This document shows, one piece after another, positions 1 to 10,972 of a DNA stretch of 64,000 bases. This DNA is from Grifola frondosa (lineage: Eukaryota > Basidiomycota > Agaricomycetes > Polyporales > Grifolaceae), in the NCBI GenBank assembly GCA_001683735.1, contig LUGG01000001.1:992001-1056000 (forward strand), read 5' to 3'. Position 1 is the first letter of the stretch, and each line of letters opens with the position of its first letter. The position numbers and the translations under genes are program-made. The notes under the pieces are model-generated. The model was not told where the DNA came from, made no database searches, and saw only the letters and a list, made by a program, of their open reading frames with translations.

Positions 1-87
1 GGCATCACAACGTGCTGCACAGTTGTCTGTGCGCGCTCGTGCGTTCTCTCTGATATAAATGTGCATACATCTATCTCATTCTTTGGT

Positions 88-1311
88 TAATAGATGCTCC
101 AGCGAGGCTCAAGAAAGAGCTCGACCTGGTGCTCAATCTCCAGGGCGATCTTGATGTTGTCGATAAAGCCCTCGAGACACACGCAAGGTTATCACTCAAA
201 GTGCAGCCCCAAAAGAAGCCCTCGACTCTCTCACGAGCTTGGAGCGAACACATGCAAGACTCGCAGACAAGGTTGAGGCGCTATACGCATCACTAAATAT
301 ACATGACAAGTTCCCAGAGCTGAAGGAAGTCTCGCTCGAATTCGTCCGCTTACTCCTGATGGCATGAGACCTCAAGATTAACATCCGAAAGCGTGCGATT
401 GGGAGTTTTTTTGAATGGGATAGACTCGATCAAGCGGTTGGAGGTCGAGATCAGGCTTTGGGTGAGTGCATGAAGCGAGTGTATGACGTGGAAGTTCGAC
501 ACTAATCCCATCATATAGGTACAAAGCTCCACCAGCAGACGTGCAAAGCAATCGCGAAACGCACCCCAGCATTAGTGCGAGCAATTCGAAAATTCAACAA
601 GTATTGCGACAGCCTCAAAGCCCTGTACCAGCCATCGTGGAACATTCCTCTTCCCGACCCTCTTCCCAGTGAACTGTCGATCCTCCGGAGTGACCCAGCA
701 TTACTTGCCGATGTGTGGGTAACTCAAATTCATGGCGATACTCCACGATGGCTTGATGATGTTCAGTTCGCCGAGGAATTCGTGCCATGCTCGAGATCGA
801 CCGCTGTAACGAGGAGAAAGTTCGGCTGATTACGGAGGCAGAAAACATGACCCATTGGTATGGTGATGAACTCGCCGCATTGGAAATTGCATTGCGCGAT
901 CCGACTAGTACGTTCGTATTCACACCTATCGGAAGGACATGGTAATTGATGTATTCTGTAGATGCTCCGTTCATATTCCTTCTAGATCGAATCAAGGAAA
1001 ACCATCTTCGACTGAAACACCGTTGGAAAAACGTCAATATGTCCATCAGTACATTCGAAGCGCAAGAGCAAGTGTCGGAAGACATTGTGCGGCGTATATT
1101 CGGTCCCAACGCAATGATAGAATCTCCGAGGATCCATGTCCCAACACTTAACGAGTCTGACGTCCTGGAGCTGGATCCTTCTGAGGATGAATGCGCTGAT
1201 GATGATCTTGATGACATGCCTGACATCTTCACGTCGACCAGTACCTGCTTCAAGATTTCCTCGCAGACGAGGACGATAACATGTCGGACGTGGATGACCC
1301 ACCGGTGGTGA
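88..1311 (+). pseudogene. KDZ-type transposase, C-terminal part (5' end outside window)
   Basis: The translated pieces match the C-terminal half of basidiomycete KDZ (Kyakuja-Dileera-Zisupton) transposases as I know the family. A helical stretch contains LVLNLQGDLD, ALYASLNIHDKFPELK and FVRLLLMA, then DLKINIRKRAIGSFFEWDRL. Next comes the conserved block AIRKFNKYCDSLKALY, PLPDPLPSELSILRSDP and DVWVTQIHGDTPRWLDDV (575-770). An intron seems to lie near 465-520. The frame breaks near 187, where one G appears to be missing, and a TGA stands at 365-367 where the family has Arg, which is a CGA to TGA change. The catalytic DDE part would lie upstream of base 1. After about 1200 the frame shifts again and leads into the Ulp1 domain, so this was probably one transposase-peptidase protein. 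The TGA makes it likely dead. Confidence 0.75.
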
Positions 1312-1399
1312 TGAGCCCCTTCTTGTGGATTTCGCTTGGATGCTCCCGGTGCGTATGCGTGCAGTATGACCTTAATCGAGCTAACTGATATTTGGGCAG

Positions 1400-2188
1400 G
1401 ACGACCTCCAAAGCGACACGGTCAACGATTACAACTCGGAAGTGTTTACATCTGAAGATGTTCGCGAGGCGTGCAAGAGCCTCCCGCGCCTCGGCATTGA
1501 AGATCTTATGCGTCTCTCGACAACCGGCGAGATGCTGAACGACACTTGCATCAACCATTGTGCTCTCCTGCTACAGTCATTGCCATTCGCAGTTGCCGCC
1601 GAACAATGTGCACTCTTCAATACCTACCTCATCTCATCCTTGCGCCATAATGTCAACGATGACTACCTCTGGCGCGTATCAAAATACGTCATTCTGGCGC
1701 AAACAGATCTGGATCATTCCTATTCACGATGCAGTTCGCATGCATTGGACTGTCTGTGTCCTCGATCGTACATTGCAGCGTATCTTATACAGTGATAGTC
1801 TGGCTAGGCAGAGCTCTTGGAAACAGAATGTCACCGTGCGCTTGTGTTCCTTTCTTGCGTTAATAAATCTAACCACTTAACTCACAGGATATCTTGGAGG
1901 TGTTCTTCCGTCTTGAGGGTCGAGCCATACAAGAAGGCAAGATTATGACACGAGCCTCTAAGACTTGGTTAGCACGCCCCACTATGGTATGTTTTTTCAC
2001 TGTAATTCGATATTCAATGACAGTGATCACATACTTTTCAGTCGCTTGCCATGCAAACAAATTCATACGACTGTGGTCTATGGGTTCTCGCCTCTATTCT
2101 GGCTATCTTTCGAGGATCCGATGTGACGAGTATGGTGGAGACGAACATTTCTGCATTTCGAGCGTATCTAGTTGGTCTCGCGAGCTAG
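1400..2188 (+). CDS. Ulp1-like cysteine peptidase (C48) domain, C-terminal end of the KDZ gene
   Basis: This is the peptidase module often joined to KDZ transposases. The segment before the active site carries DTCINHCALLLQ and CALFNTYLISSLR (about 1540-1640). The catalytic His is in IPIHDAVRMHWTV, the Asp in ILYSDSLA (about 1790), and the Gln and Cys box QTNSYDCGLWVL lies near 2055-2090. The whole His-Asp-Gln-Cys set is therefore visible. The frame jumps near 1683-1690, where adding one A to an A-run joins KNTSFWRKQIWII to the upstream frame. Introns are likely at about 1839-1887 and 1986-2040. Stop TAG at 2186. The enzyme would cleave SUMO-like or unknown substrates; its role in transposition is not established. 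It is probably inactive as part of a decayed element. Confidence 0.75.
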
Positions 2189-2205
2189 TCTTTCATTAAT
2201 TGTAA

Positions 2206-3022
2206 TTACATGTCAAGAATGCGAATGTTTTGCCAGCGCAATATATGAGCCGAATAGTGTCTAATAAACCCTTCGCCATTCGTTTGAAATATCCGTAATT
2301 CCTGACTCAAAACAAAAAGGCGTCTCGCAATCCATTCCTTGAATCGTGCCGCCATAATGCTGTCACGATGAGATGCATGATTGCTTTCATTGCTGACCTC
2401 GACTCGTTGCCACACCTTCCAGAGGTCCTCCATCTCCTTGCGAATATTTTCTGACATGATTTGGCTGTCATTGCAACTCTCCCAATCTTCGCGTCTAGCC
2501 TCGCCACTCTGTTGAAGCTCCCTCAACCGCTTTCCGTCCGTGACCCGAACAATTTTGTCCAAACTCCTGATCGTCGGCTTCATCTGCTGGTGTAATCGTC
2601 GAATAGGGAGGTTCTTCATTCCATGTAGATAAATCAGATTCGTCTAGCGCAGTGGTATCGTGCGCCGCCATCCAAAATAGGGCATTCGCTTCTAATGGAC
2701 GTTTAGCGAGATGGATGAGATTTGAAGGAAGGAGGTTTGGCAGAGGCTCAAGGACTAGTTTGTTGCAGCAATGTGCGTATGCACGCTGGTTTTGTTTTCG
2801 TCGAGCCACTCGACCTCTGCTGACATGAAGACAGTAAATCACAGATTGGTGCTTGTGGAATTCGAGACACATACTGTGGTGAATGATTATATTTGTTCTT
2901 GGTCTCCCGTGTAGCCTCAACTCGCGCTTGCGAAGTGAGATATCTTGCTTTGCGCCCCATAGTCGCAGTATAGGTATGAGTTGACGATGCTTCTCGTTAA
3001 CGTCGACGGATTCAAATGCCAT
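2206..3022 (-). CDS. hypothetical protein, unrecognised
   Basis: Two overlapping open frames run on the minus strand (2495-3022 and 2206-2619) and can be joined by a single frame change near 2500-2600. A GTATGT donor near 2870 and a CAG near 2818 look like a 50-60 bp intron, after which AEVEWLDENKTSVHTH is readable. The C-terminal part is charged and helical (EMEDLWKVWQRVEV, MAARFKEWIARRLFVL). I recognise no family. The gene is tail-to-tail with the KDZ element, only 17 bp from its stop. It may be a passenger or remnant of that element. Low confidence that it is expressed. Confidence 0.3.
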
Positions 3023-3040
3023 GCTGTCTCGTGTTCTCAC

Positions 3041-3930
3041 AGTATATATGATTCCTATGACATATCCCAGGTAGCGAACGGGTTCAATTGCTTCTAGGAG
3101 TTCATCTAATATGTTCTAGCTGTATGTTCCATTTTTTCTGGATTTTTATCATGCTCATATTCATAGAAGTAGGCGAAATTGTGTTTTCAGCAGGATCGTT
3201 ATCCGCAATGTGATTGGCTATCGCACTCAGGCCGCGAGGCTCGCGACGATCCTCCAAGCCTTGAAAGACATCTGGTCTTCCTGTTATCAACGACTTCCTC
3301 CATCACGTCCAGTTGTTTATTTGGCCCTCAAAGTTTATTTTTCTCCCCATCCATCCCCGCACTTTTCTCTCCTCCACCTTCACTCACCCATCTGCTCATT
3401 GATATGCTCTGAGTCCCTTTTTCCACCGATCCTCCCGTACTCATTCATCCACAGTGATCTTCAGAAAAGCCAGACGCGTCGAAACCGTCTTTCAGATGCA
3501 TCAATCTGGTCTTTCAGACGCGTTAAAATTGCCCTCCTGTCGTGTTTTTGCAGAACGTAAGTCCCAAAAGTTGCTTCAACACATATTCAACTCACGTAGT
3601 ATCATTGTAGACACTCAAAGACTTTCAATTGCACATCTGAGAGTCTCGCAGACGCGTGGGCGCGTCCAATAAGTGATTCCCCCTCAATTGTACGCTCCCA
3701 CCATCCTCCCCAACTCATGATCTGACTTCGAACTATCATTAGGCGTATCAATACACGTTCCCTCATATTCGTAAGTGAGATTACAATGTACATTCACTAT
3801 ATTTACCGAATCTCTATAGCCTCAAAAGCGTACATCAGACGTCGTACATCAGACGTTGTTTGTATTCCTCTCATATCCTGTCTTGTTTCTTGTGACTGTA
3901 AGCATTCATCATGCTCTGGGATCATTGGCT
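3041..3930. other. gene-free stretch with weak TCTGG/CAGACGCG repeats
   Basis: I see no convincing gene. From about 3455 to 3660 the sequence holds several copies of CAGACGCGT, and at about 3506 an imperfect palindrome TCTGGTCTTTCAGACGCG. These resemble the P1 palindromes found upstream of the genes at 42-55 kb, but are weaker. Two TCAGACGT words lie at 3836-3855. The region lies 5' of the gene starting at 3931. Confidence 0.4.
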
Positions 3931-6900
3931 ATGTCTAATCTACCGTTGACCCCTCTAGGCAATCCTGATCACGCTCGTAAGTTTCCGATCCTACCTCATA
4001 TGATCTATATTCATGTAATCGGTATTTTACTACTTTTAGACGTGTAAATCTACGTCAAGACGTCTTGTAAAAGCCAACTGCGAGCTTAGTTTTGCGGCAG
4101 TGAGTCTTGTTTACCATTATGTGCGCACGTCTGATCTAACACCCTCACAGGTGCATCAATATTCATTCGTGTAGTTTTAGGACAGGCAACGTTCCATAGT
4201 ATGGTACGTTAACCGTGGCTGTCTCATCCAACGACTCACACATTATCCGATCCGGCAACAGGACCAAAGCAAGCTCCAGCATGATGCTCAGCGAGCCTTA
4301 GTACCGCCATCGTGCGCCTCCTCTACCATCCCATCCTCATCCACAGAATCAGAATCTTCTGGTGTCGAAGCTACAAGTAATGTCAGACAAGCACATTTGA
4401 CCCTCGCGCCACAGAACACACATTCTGCATCGATCGTAGACGATTCCCCAACACCGCGTCGCAAACCTCGGGCAAAGCCTGACACTAAACACCTTGAGAC
4501 TCCACACGTCTCCGCACCAGGATCAAGCTCACTACGCATGCAAATCCTAATATAGTGGATACAAAAACTCGGCAAGAACAAAAGCTACTCGAAGCTGGTA
4601 CGGTGGGCGGAACTGTCGACATTGCAGTGCGTATGTTGGCGTTCGTCAGTATTCATACTCACTGAAACATGCACAGCCATCATCCGACAACTCTCGATTA
4701 GAAAATGCACAAATGCAAGTCCCGCTGTCAATGCCCAGTAATGACGCTACTACGTCTCAGGATGTTGGGCCTCCAAACGATCCTCCTCCGAACCATCTTC
4801 CTCCTGACCATCCTCCTTCGATCCGTTACGACACGTATCCACCACGTTCCCGGTCTCAGTCCATAGCCCAGTCTCGTTTGCCATCCCCATTCCTATATCC
4901 TTTACAGCATCCAGGAGATCAGGCATCCTTACGAGAACTCCCCCCTGTCGGTCACACTCAGCGCTTTCTGTATCAATCTGACATGTCTCAGCTGCAATAC
5001 GAGGCGCGCTACCTTCCTGGACCTGAAGGACCTCAAATGGCATATGGTCCGCACTATCATTCGGCCGTATATCGCGGCCTCGGTCCACCATTTCAACCGT
5101 TACCCTCTGAAGGCTCGGTAATGCATTATCCTTACCGGGAATTCAGTCTGGATCGCACAGCGAAATTGGTGCCTACCCGAGGACAGACACCTCGGAACGC
5201 GAGTCATGCATCCTCCGATCATGCCTCTGAATCTAGCCTACCCGTACGGTCATCGCTGCCTTGTGAGCTGCGTCCTCCACCCGAACCAATGCCTTCTGCG
5301 ACATCAGTTCCAGCACACCATGCACCGTCCGTTGGGCTAGGTTCCCCTCGAGAGTCAGTTCCCTCTGTTACATTGATCCCGGCACATCATGCGCCATCCG
5401 CTGAGCCATGCTCCCCTGCGACCCAGGCTCTCCACGAGAGCCCCTAGCCTCCCTTGAGCATCTGTCACGTCTAGCCTCCCATGACCACCATCCTCTTCAG
5501 CATCTCGTTTCTCATAATCCGATGCAGACGCCACCGAGTCGTCGAGTATCTGTTGTGCCCAATGTTATACCTCCGCAGACGCTTCCATCTCCTAATGGCT
5601 CAGAACTTAGCTATGCTATTCGGCACGCTACACATAGTCCTGAGAATGCGATGCAGGTCCACGAGCAGCAATACGATGCTCCTACATCCAAAAAAGGTGA
5701 CGATCAACAAGCTCAGGATCCAGATGAGGTAACCTATCTCTTCACCGAACATGCCATAATGCTTAAAACATTTTCTCAGGATATTGTGATCGGACCTGGG
5801 AGGATCTCTGATGCTAATCATCTCATCCTCGAAGGCGGTTTCAGTGTCATTCAAGACAAGGTCATCGAGATGGCCACGCAAACCGGTCTTCCTCCAACAC
5901 AAATTCTCAGGCTGTGGATGAAGAAATTTGGCCGAATACGTCCACAGCAAAACATGTGGAACATATACGAGAAGTACTTCACTGCAAATCGAGATCTTGA
6001 GGAGGCTCGAGATTTGACCGATCTAGATGGATATAACGGTAAGCTCCAAGTGTTCTGATGTGTTGCGTATCGCCTTGACCTCAGACCGCCCAGATGATAT
6101 GGACAAGGACTCCAGCCAGTTCCGCCGACTCTGCTATGAATCCTTCAAGCGGGAGCATGAGGACAGTTGGCGCGAAGTGCTGGAGGCCTTTCAGGTGACC
6201 AAGGATCTCTCGACAGTAACTACGGTTGGCGGTCGCCAGCGCACCTTTCTCAGTGCATATAAGCATGTTCACACTATCGTAAGTAATATACATTCATATG
6301 TGTCCAATCCTGAAATCACGCGTCCATATTCGTAGCTCGAGATGTACCAGAAGCGTGAAGGCTTTGAGTCAATCTGGGGATTTGTTGGGAAGAATGTCAA
6401 CTCTGATACGAGCCTCTGCAGAATATATGAGTCCAAAGGCGCAGAAAACGTAAGTCGTCCCGTTATATATCCAATGTTTAATTTTTGACATTTGTAAAGT
6501 TCTTTTCTGTTCGATTCCGTGCCCACGAACATATTGTGAAGTCGCAGCTCAAAGCACATGTCTAGTAAGTTTGTATTTCGTCTATCGAAACCATGCTGAT
6601 ATCACCACTTTGCGCTCAGTAACACGAGCTCGCTGGAGGTAGCTCAGCAAATATATGATGATGACGAGACCAAGGGCAGCAAGAAAGATAACATCACCGA
6701 AAGTCACGATGATGGCAAGTCATCGGATGATGTCGAGGAGCCGCCTGCGGGCAGCAGGATCCCTTACATCAAGTCAGAGTTCATCAAACGCGCAGGTACG
6801 TTCTCCGAAAACATTGACTCGGTCTCCTTGATCACATTTAATGCACCAGCGAAAGTCGGCGGCACAATCAGCGTGACACAGTTTCCGTGGAAGACCATGC

Positions 6901-9189
6901 CAAAGGTGTTCTCAGTCCAGGGGATTCAGTGCATCAATTATCCAGAGGATGCCCGCTTACCAGGCGAGCTCACGAGCGGCAATGCCAAGTCAAAAGGCAT
7001 CGCGGACCTCACGAGGAAGGAGGAGGAGGCTCTTGTAGAGGCTCTGCGGGGAAATCCTCCACTGACGTTCGTGAGCGTGCCCGATGAGCGAAAGAAAGGT
7101 ACGTTATTGAACAATTATTGCAATTTTTAATGTGAGTTAAATTGAGGTTGGCAGCACTTACATCAAGTCGGTATCCAGTTCTCATCGGAGCCGCACCTCG
7201 CGCTGGCTCTCGACATTCCTGTGCGCGACAAATGTTTGCGAATGGGAAGACAGATCGTCTTGGACCGGCTCGAGTCACTGCTTCAGACAGTGATGATGAC
7301 GAGTCGGAGAAGGAGAATGCTGTCCGCCGCGCACCAAGAAGACATCGAACTACCAGCCTCCTTCCGCACGGCTTCGCAGTTCTGAGATTGACGACTCAGG
7401 CGCCGAAGAGGATCAGCTGTTCTCGAGCGATGCTCCTGTCCCACTTCCTCACCACCGCCAATCGAGCCTCGAAGAACACGGTCTCGTACGAAGACGTCCG
7501 GGCCATCCAGGACCAGACAATTTGAGGCCGTGGTTATCCCGACACGCACTCCCCAAAGTGGAACGAAACCCGCCACAAATTCCGTCATCGAAATATCATC
7601 TGGCTCAGGCTCCGAATACCAGCCCGAGTCAGAATCAGATCCATTCATTTCTCCGGTCAAAAAAGCTTCCTCCCGGCCTATCGATGAGCTGCAGAAGACG
7701 TTTGAACGCAACGTTGATATGCTGGCCGCCGATTCAGACAGCTCCATAGAGTTTATATCTGGTTCCAAGGCCAAACACGATAAGAAGATCGAACTCCCAG
7801 TGAAGGTTGACAAGGGCAAGAAGCGATTGCAGTCGGAGAGTGAAGGCGAGGATGCTGATGAAACGATGTTGAAGAAAGGCAAGAAGAAAGCTCGTGTCCA
7901 GCACACTGGTAAGTGCACGTACCTCCTGTCGCCGTGGACTTCACTCATTGTATTCGGCATATAGAGCTCAGACACGCTGCCTCAGAGGTGGAAAAACCTA
8001 AGAAGCGATCACGTCCAGAGGCTCAGAGCGATGATGCCGATGAAGGGAAGGTGAAAAAGGAGAAGAAGAAAGCTCGTGTGCAGCACACTGGTGAGTAGAT
8101 GTATTCACCATTACCGTGTACTTCGCTCACCGTGATATAGACGTCAGAGTTGCACCGTCCGAGGCTACGTTACCTACCGTCTGTGCACCACGACCAAAGC
8201 CCAGACCCACATACCGAGGCGCAATAAACAAGGGGAAGGGTGCAAACATTTCCCATGTCGATGAGCCTCAAACCGTCCCCGCAGACATCGCAGACATACC
8301 CACTGAGGCTTCGACAGACGAAGCCCCCAGCGTCCAAGCGGCAGGTATGAACAACCACTCGGATGGACGTAGTCGGGTCGGGGCACCTGCTGATGAACAG
8401 GATCCGGCTCTGGTGGCTATGTATTCGCCTGGCCGATATGATGAGTGGGATCAGCACGCTGCCCATGATATTCGACCTTTGCCTCCCCACAACACTCGTC
8501 CTTTGCCTTCCCGCGACAGTCGAGGTTTGGCTCTTCGCGACGTTCGACCTCTGTCTGCTCACGATCCTCGTGTCTTGCCTCCGGACACACGAGCTCCGTA
8601 TCCGCACGATGCTCAACCCTTACCTCCCCACGAGGCTCGGCGTCTGCCTCTCTACGATGCGCCACGTCTGCCTGCTCATGATCCCCGTGTCTTGCCTCCA
8701 AACACACGAGCTCCGCATGCGCATGATGCTCAGCCCTTGCCTCCTCACGAAGCTCGGCGTCTGCCTCTCTACGATGCGCCACTTCTGCCTCCTCACGACC
8801 TTCGAGCCTTGGCCCATGATGCCCGACCTCTACTTCCTCAGGATGCTCGAGGGTTGTCTCCTTACGACCCCCGCGTCTTGCATTCTCAGCCGCAATCCCG
8901 GTATCATTCTCAAGCGATGCCATACCATGCTCAACCATATTACCCACCTGAATATGGGCCCTGGTATGATACTCTCGATGGGCGGCGAACAGCGGATGGG
9001 ATGATGGGACATTATCCAGAGCCTGGCCCATCCGACCATCGATATCAAGAACAGTATGGCGCTGGCCAGCCTGACCCCGGATATCCACGCCGCCTGCCAG
9101 CCCAGTATCCTCCTGGGTACCCCCGCGAACGCTACGCTGAAGACGGAGGGGCTTCTGGATATGGCCAGGAAGATGAGCCGCCGAAGTGA
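3931..9189 (+). CDS. large multi-exon proline-rich protein of unknown function
   Basis: Start proposed at ATG 3931 (MSNLPLTPLGNPDHA). Exon pieces follow at about 3978-4105 (TCKSTSRRLVKANCELSFAA) and 4261-4626, then a Pro/His-rich exon 4677-5440. A conserved middle holds WMKKFGRIRPQQNMWNIYEK (about 5930), SFKREHEDSWREVLEAFQ and YQKREGFESIWGFVGKNV. Introns fit well at 6039-6084, 6279-6335, 6450-6499, 6565-6619 and 6796-6849. I recall the middle as a domain common in agaricomycete proteins, without known function. Then come Ser/Asp-rich and Lys-rich stretches (EISSGSGSEYQPESESD; KKGKKKARVQHT) that suggest a nuclear protein. The last exon (8142-9189) is Pro/His/Tyr-rich and repetitive. Frame changes occur near 4540, 5410-5440, 7180-7260, 7320 and 7515, so the model is either fragmented or affected by base-calling indels. 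Confidence 0.5.
7780..8142 (+). repeat. duplicated exon plus intron inside the 3931-9189 gene
   Basis: Two successive exons end almost identically: KKARVQHT followed by a GTAAGT donor at 7912, and KKARVQHT followed by GTGAGT at 8092. The two introns end at the same kind of acceptor (CATATAG near 7964, GATATAG near 8141) and share a middle with TCGC..TGGACTTC-like text. Both exons encode acidic then lysine-rich segments (SEGEDADETMLKKGKKK; QSDDADEGKVKKEKKK). The phase is 1 at each junction, so the duplication keeps the frame. Confidence 0.65.
8460..8890 (+). repeat. in-frame Pro/His/Arg tandem repeats
   Basis: The last exon of the 3931 gene repeats HD(A/P/I)R.LPP-type heptads. It also holds two nearly identical units of about 40 residues: HDPRVLPP, then TRAP, HDAQPLPPHEARRLPLYDAP, at about 8560-8680 and 8680-8800. 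Low-complexity, likely disordered. A long antisense open frame over this stretch is only a by-product of the codon pattern. Confidence 0.75.
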
Positions 9190-9936
9190 TGTTGAAGGTA
9201 TGCACCTTCTTGAGATCTTGTTGCACAGCGTTGTGTCTGCCCTACCCATTTTCGCCGTTACATTCTGCCCCTCGCAAATTCTATTATTTTGCTTTGTCGA
9301 TATTCAAATCTGTCTTGGCATCTTGGCATTTATTATGCACTTATTGCTCATCTATATATTCCCCAATCGCGTTGATTGACGGCCGCCAAAGTTCCTTCAG
9401 CATAGTGCTCCTCATTGTTGACTTCTGCCTCAATTTCTTGATATGTTAAATGGTACGGCGCCGCCATTTTCAAATGTCATGTATGTCTTTCTTGTCATTA
9501 TGCGCATTCTGCCGCATAGTTTTAAACATTGTGTATTTCTTCCTTGTTGTTATGCACACACTGCCGCATAGTCTTACTTACTACTAATTCTATCTTGAAT
9601 CTTGATACGGCATTATTACATTTGCACTAAGATCCCAAAGCATCAGTGAGATCCTTGCAGCGATACTGACTACTGAGCGCTGAGCCTCGACATTAACGAC
9701 TGAAATACTCGATAGGAGACTTGCGGTGAAACTAGTTACTGAGCCTCGACATAAAAAATTAGAATACTCTCCGAGGCTCCTCCATAGATAATGGTGGAGC
9801 CTCAGCACACAATTTAAGATATCTAAATACGAGCATCAGTTACGAGGAACCCCCTCAGATTGATTTCCCATGACACATAAATACCCCCTACCAGGAGGGT
9901 CAGGTCCTGCCTGGGGTGGCACTGACCCGGGTAGAA
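9190..9936. other. AT-rich gene-free stretch
   Basis: No gene seen. Two related 60-bp segments with the text TTATGCGCATTCTGCCGCATAG and TTATGCACACACTGCCGCATAG-like words occur at about 9500 and 9555. Several 'gagcctcg(a)c' words occur at 9680-9800. The stretch holds the 3' flank of the preceding gene. Confidence 0.4.
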
Positions 9937-10681
9937 CGTCTGGTGACATTCGTATAGAGGGGGGGGGATACCCCAAATTTGTCACGCTCACGTGTAACCG
10001 ACGCGACTCTTGCGCGTCACGTCGCGTCCTCTTTCATACTTAGTAACTAAGACCTCTGCGCGCAATGTCGCACAACAATTCAAATATTTTCAATCTACTT
10101 TCCTCGCCTAACTGCGGCGACGTACCCGACGACGATGAGTTCGACGACTCTGAATGGCAAACCGAGCAAGAAACCTCTACCGATGAAGAGCTCGCCGACG
10201 AGAATTAGACCGACCACCAGTGCGAGCCCAGTGAACCGCTGCATAAAGCTGGACTCATTGATCTTGTTGCGCATCTGGCTGGTCTTGTAGTTGCGCGAGT
10301 TCAGCACTTTCTCACGCGCCGCCTGAAGCATCGCCGCAGTCTTGATATTCTGCTGCCTGTGGGAATCTGTCGAAGGTGAGTTAGTGGCAGGAGCTGTGTT
10401 CTCAGCAGAGCTCGTCGGCTGGTCTCGTCGAGTAGATGTTGAGGCGGGCTTAGCTCTTGAAGGGCGGGCGGATGCCATCGGTCGCAGTAGGGAACAGGGA
10501 AAAAAATTGTCATTGGGGACATAGCTACAGATGCGCATGGAGTTTGAAGCTTGAAGTCGAGTGAGGCAGAGGCTGAATGCACAAGACCGTTTCGGATGCG
10601 TGAGGTAACGCGTCAGTCACAGAGGTCACTTGCCAAAAATGGGGTATCCCCCCCCCCCCTCTATACGAAAGTCACCAGACG
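9937..10681. repeat. inverted repeat pair bounding a small gene
   Basis: The left arm (9937-9980) begins CGTCTGGTGACATTCGTATA, then has AGA, a run of nine G and ATACCCCAAATTTG. The right arm (10633-10681) is its reverse complement with a run of 12 C and two or three mismatches, ending CACCAGACG. Only the ORF at 10095-10478 lies between the arms. This may be a 745-bp element with 45-bp inverted ends, or two copies of a palindromic mini-element on either side of a host gene. The right arm overlaps the first hairpin unit at 10675. Confidence 0.65.
10095..10478 (-). CDS. small membrane protein, unrecognised
   Basis: A 127-residue frame if translation starts at MASARPSRAKP (10478); a longer start at 10538 is possible. 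The N-terminal half is Ser/Thr/Pro-rich and polar (residues 1-45). A basic helical part (AAREKVLNSRNYKTSQMRNK) leads to a hydrophobic C-terminus: RFTGLALVVGLILVGELFIG and LPFRVVELIVVGYVAA form one long or two short membrane segments, ending RRGK. This suggests a tail-anchored or hairpin endomembrane protein. I do not recognise the family. It is the only frame between the inverted repeats at 9937 and 10681. Confidence 0.5.
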   Translation of the reverse strand: MASARPSRAKPASTSTRRDQPTSSAENTAPATNSPSTDSHRQQNIKTAAMLQAAREKVLNSRNYKTSQMRNKINESSFMQRFTGLALVVGLILVGELFIGRGFLLGLPFRVVELIVVGYVAAVRRGK

Positions 10682-10809
10682 GTATACATATGACTGTGCT
10701 GGTATTTTTCGCTCTCCGATCCCAACTCCGAAGTGACACGCGGATTATTCCGGTGGCTCTCGGTGGCGCAGCCACTTTCCCTAGTGCAGTTCTTATGTAT
10801 ACCGTCTGG
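10675..10809. mobile_element. MITE-like hairpin unit 1
   Basis: A 135-bp unit with perfect 16-bp inverted ends: CCAGACGGTATACATA at the left and TATGTATACCGTCTGG at the right. The inside is shared with the next unit (TTTTTCGCTCTCCG, AACTCCGAAG). No coding capacity. Confidence 0.75.
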
Positions 10810-10823
10810 TTTCGAGACTATCA

Positions 10824-10929
10824 CCAGACGGTATAGGGTGTGTCCGTGCTGCTGTTTTTCGCTCTCCGGTTTGAACTCCGAAGGGGAGCACGTGATCCCG
10901 GTGGCACGCTCACACCCTATACCGTCTGG
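10824..10929. mobile_element. MITE-like hairpin unit 2
   Basis: A 106-bp unit with perfect 19-bp inverted ends: CCAGACGGTATAGGGTGTG and its exact reverse complement. It is separated from unit 1 by 14 bp. Both units are followed by GGTTWCGAGACTA, so the two may have arisen by tandem duplication. Confidence 0.75.
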
Positions 10930-10942
10930 TTACGAGACTACC

Positions 10943-10972
10943 ATGTTGCTCACCGATGTCCTCGTCGACAAC
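10943..10972 (+). pseudogene. 5' stub of an F-box-like gene, cut by the MULE
   Basis: ATG at 10943 opens MLLTDVLVD, which matches the start of the neighbouring F-box-like genes (MLLTDLPLD, MVLLTDLPFD). The coding match stops at the MULE target duplication (10964-10972). The sequence on the other side of the element (14337 on) continues with HLTEQVNSLEDLL, equivalent to LIPEHFESLDDLH of the family. Confidence 0.5.
10964..10972. repeat. 9-bp target site duplication, left
   Basis: GTCGACAAC directly precedes the left terminal inverted repeat; the same nine bases directly follow the right one (14328-14336). Nine-base duplications are typical of Mutator-like elements. Confidence 0.85.

Noticed and set aside
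615..1253. 212-codon minus-strand frame
   Set aside because: Antisense to the KDZ transposase, which has clear family similarity on the plus strand.
8417..9226. 269-codon minus-strand frame
   Set aside because: Antisense to the repetitive Pro/His exon of the 3931 gene; composition follows the repeats.
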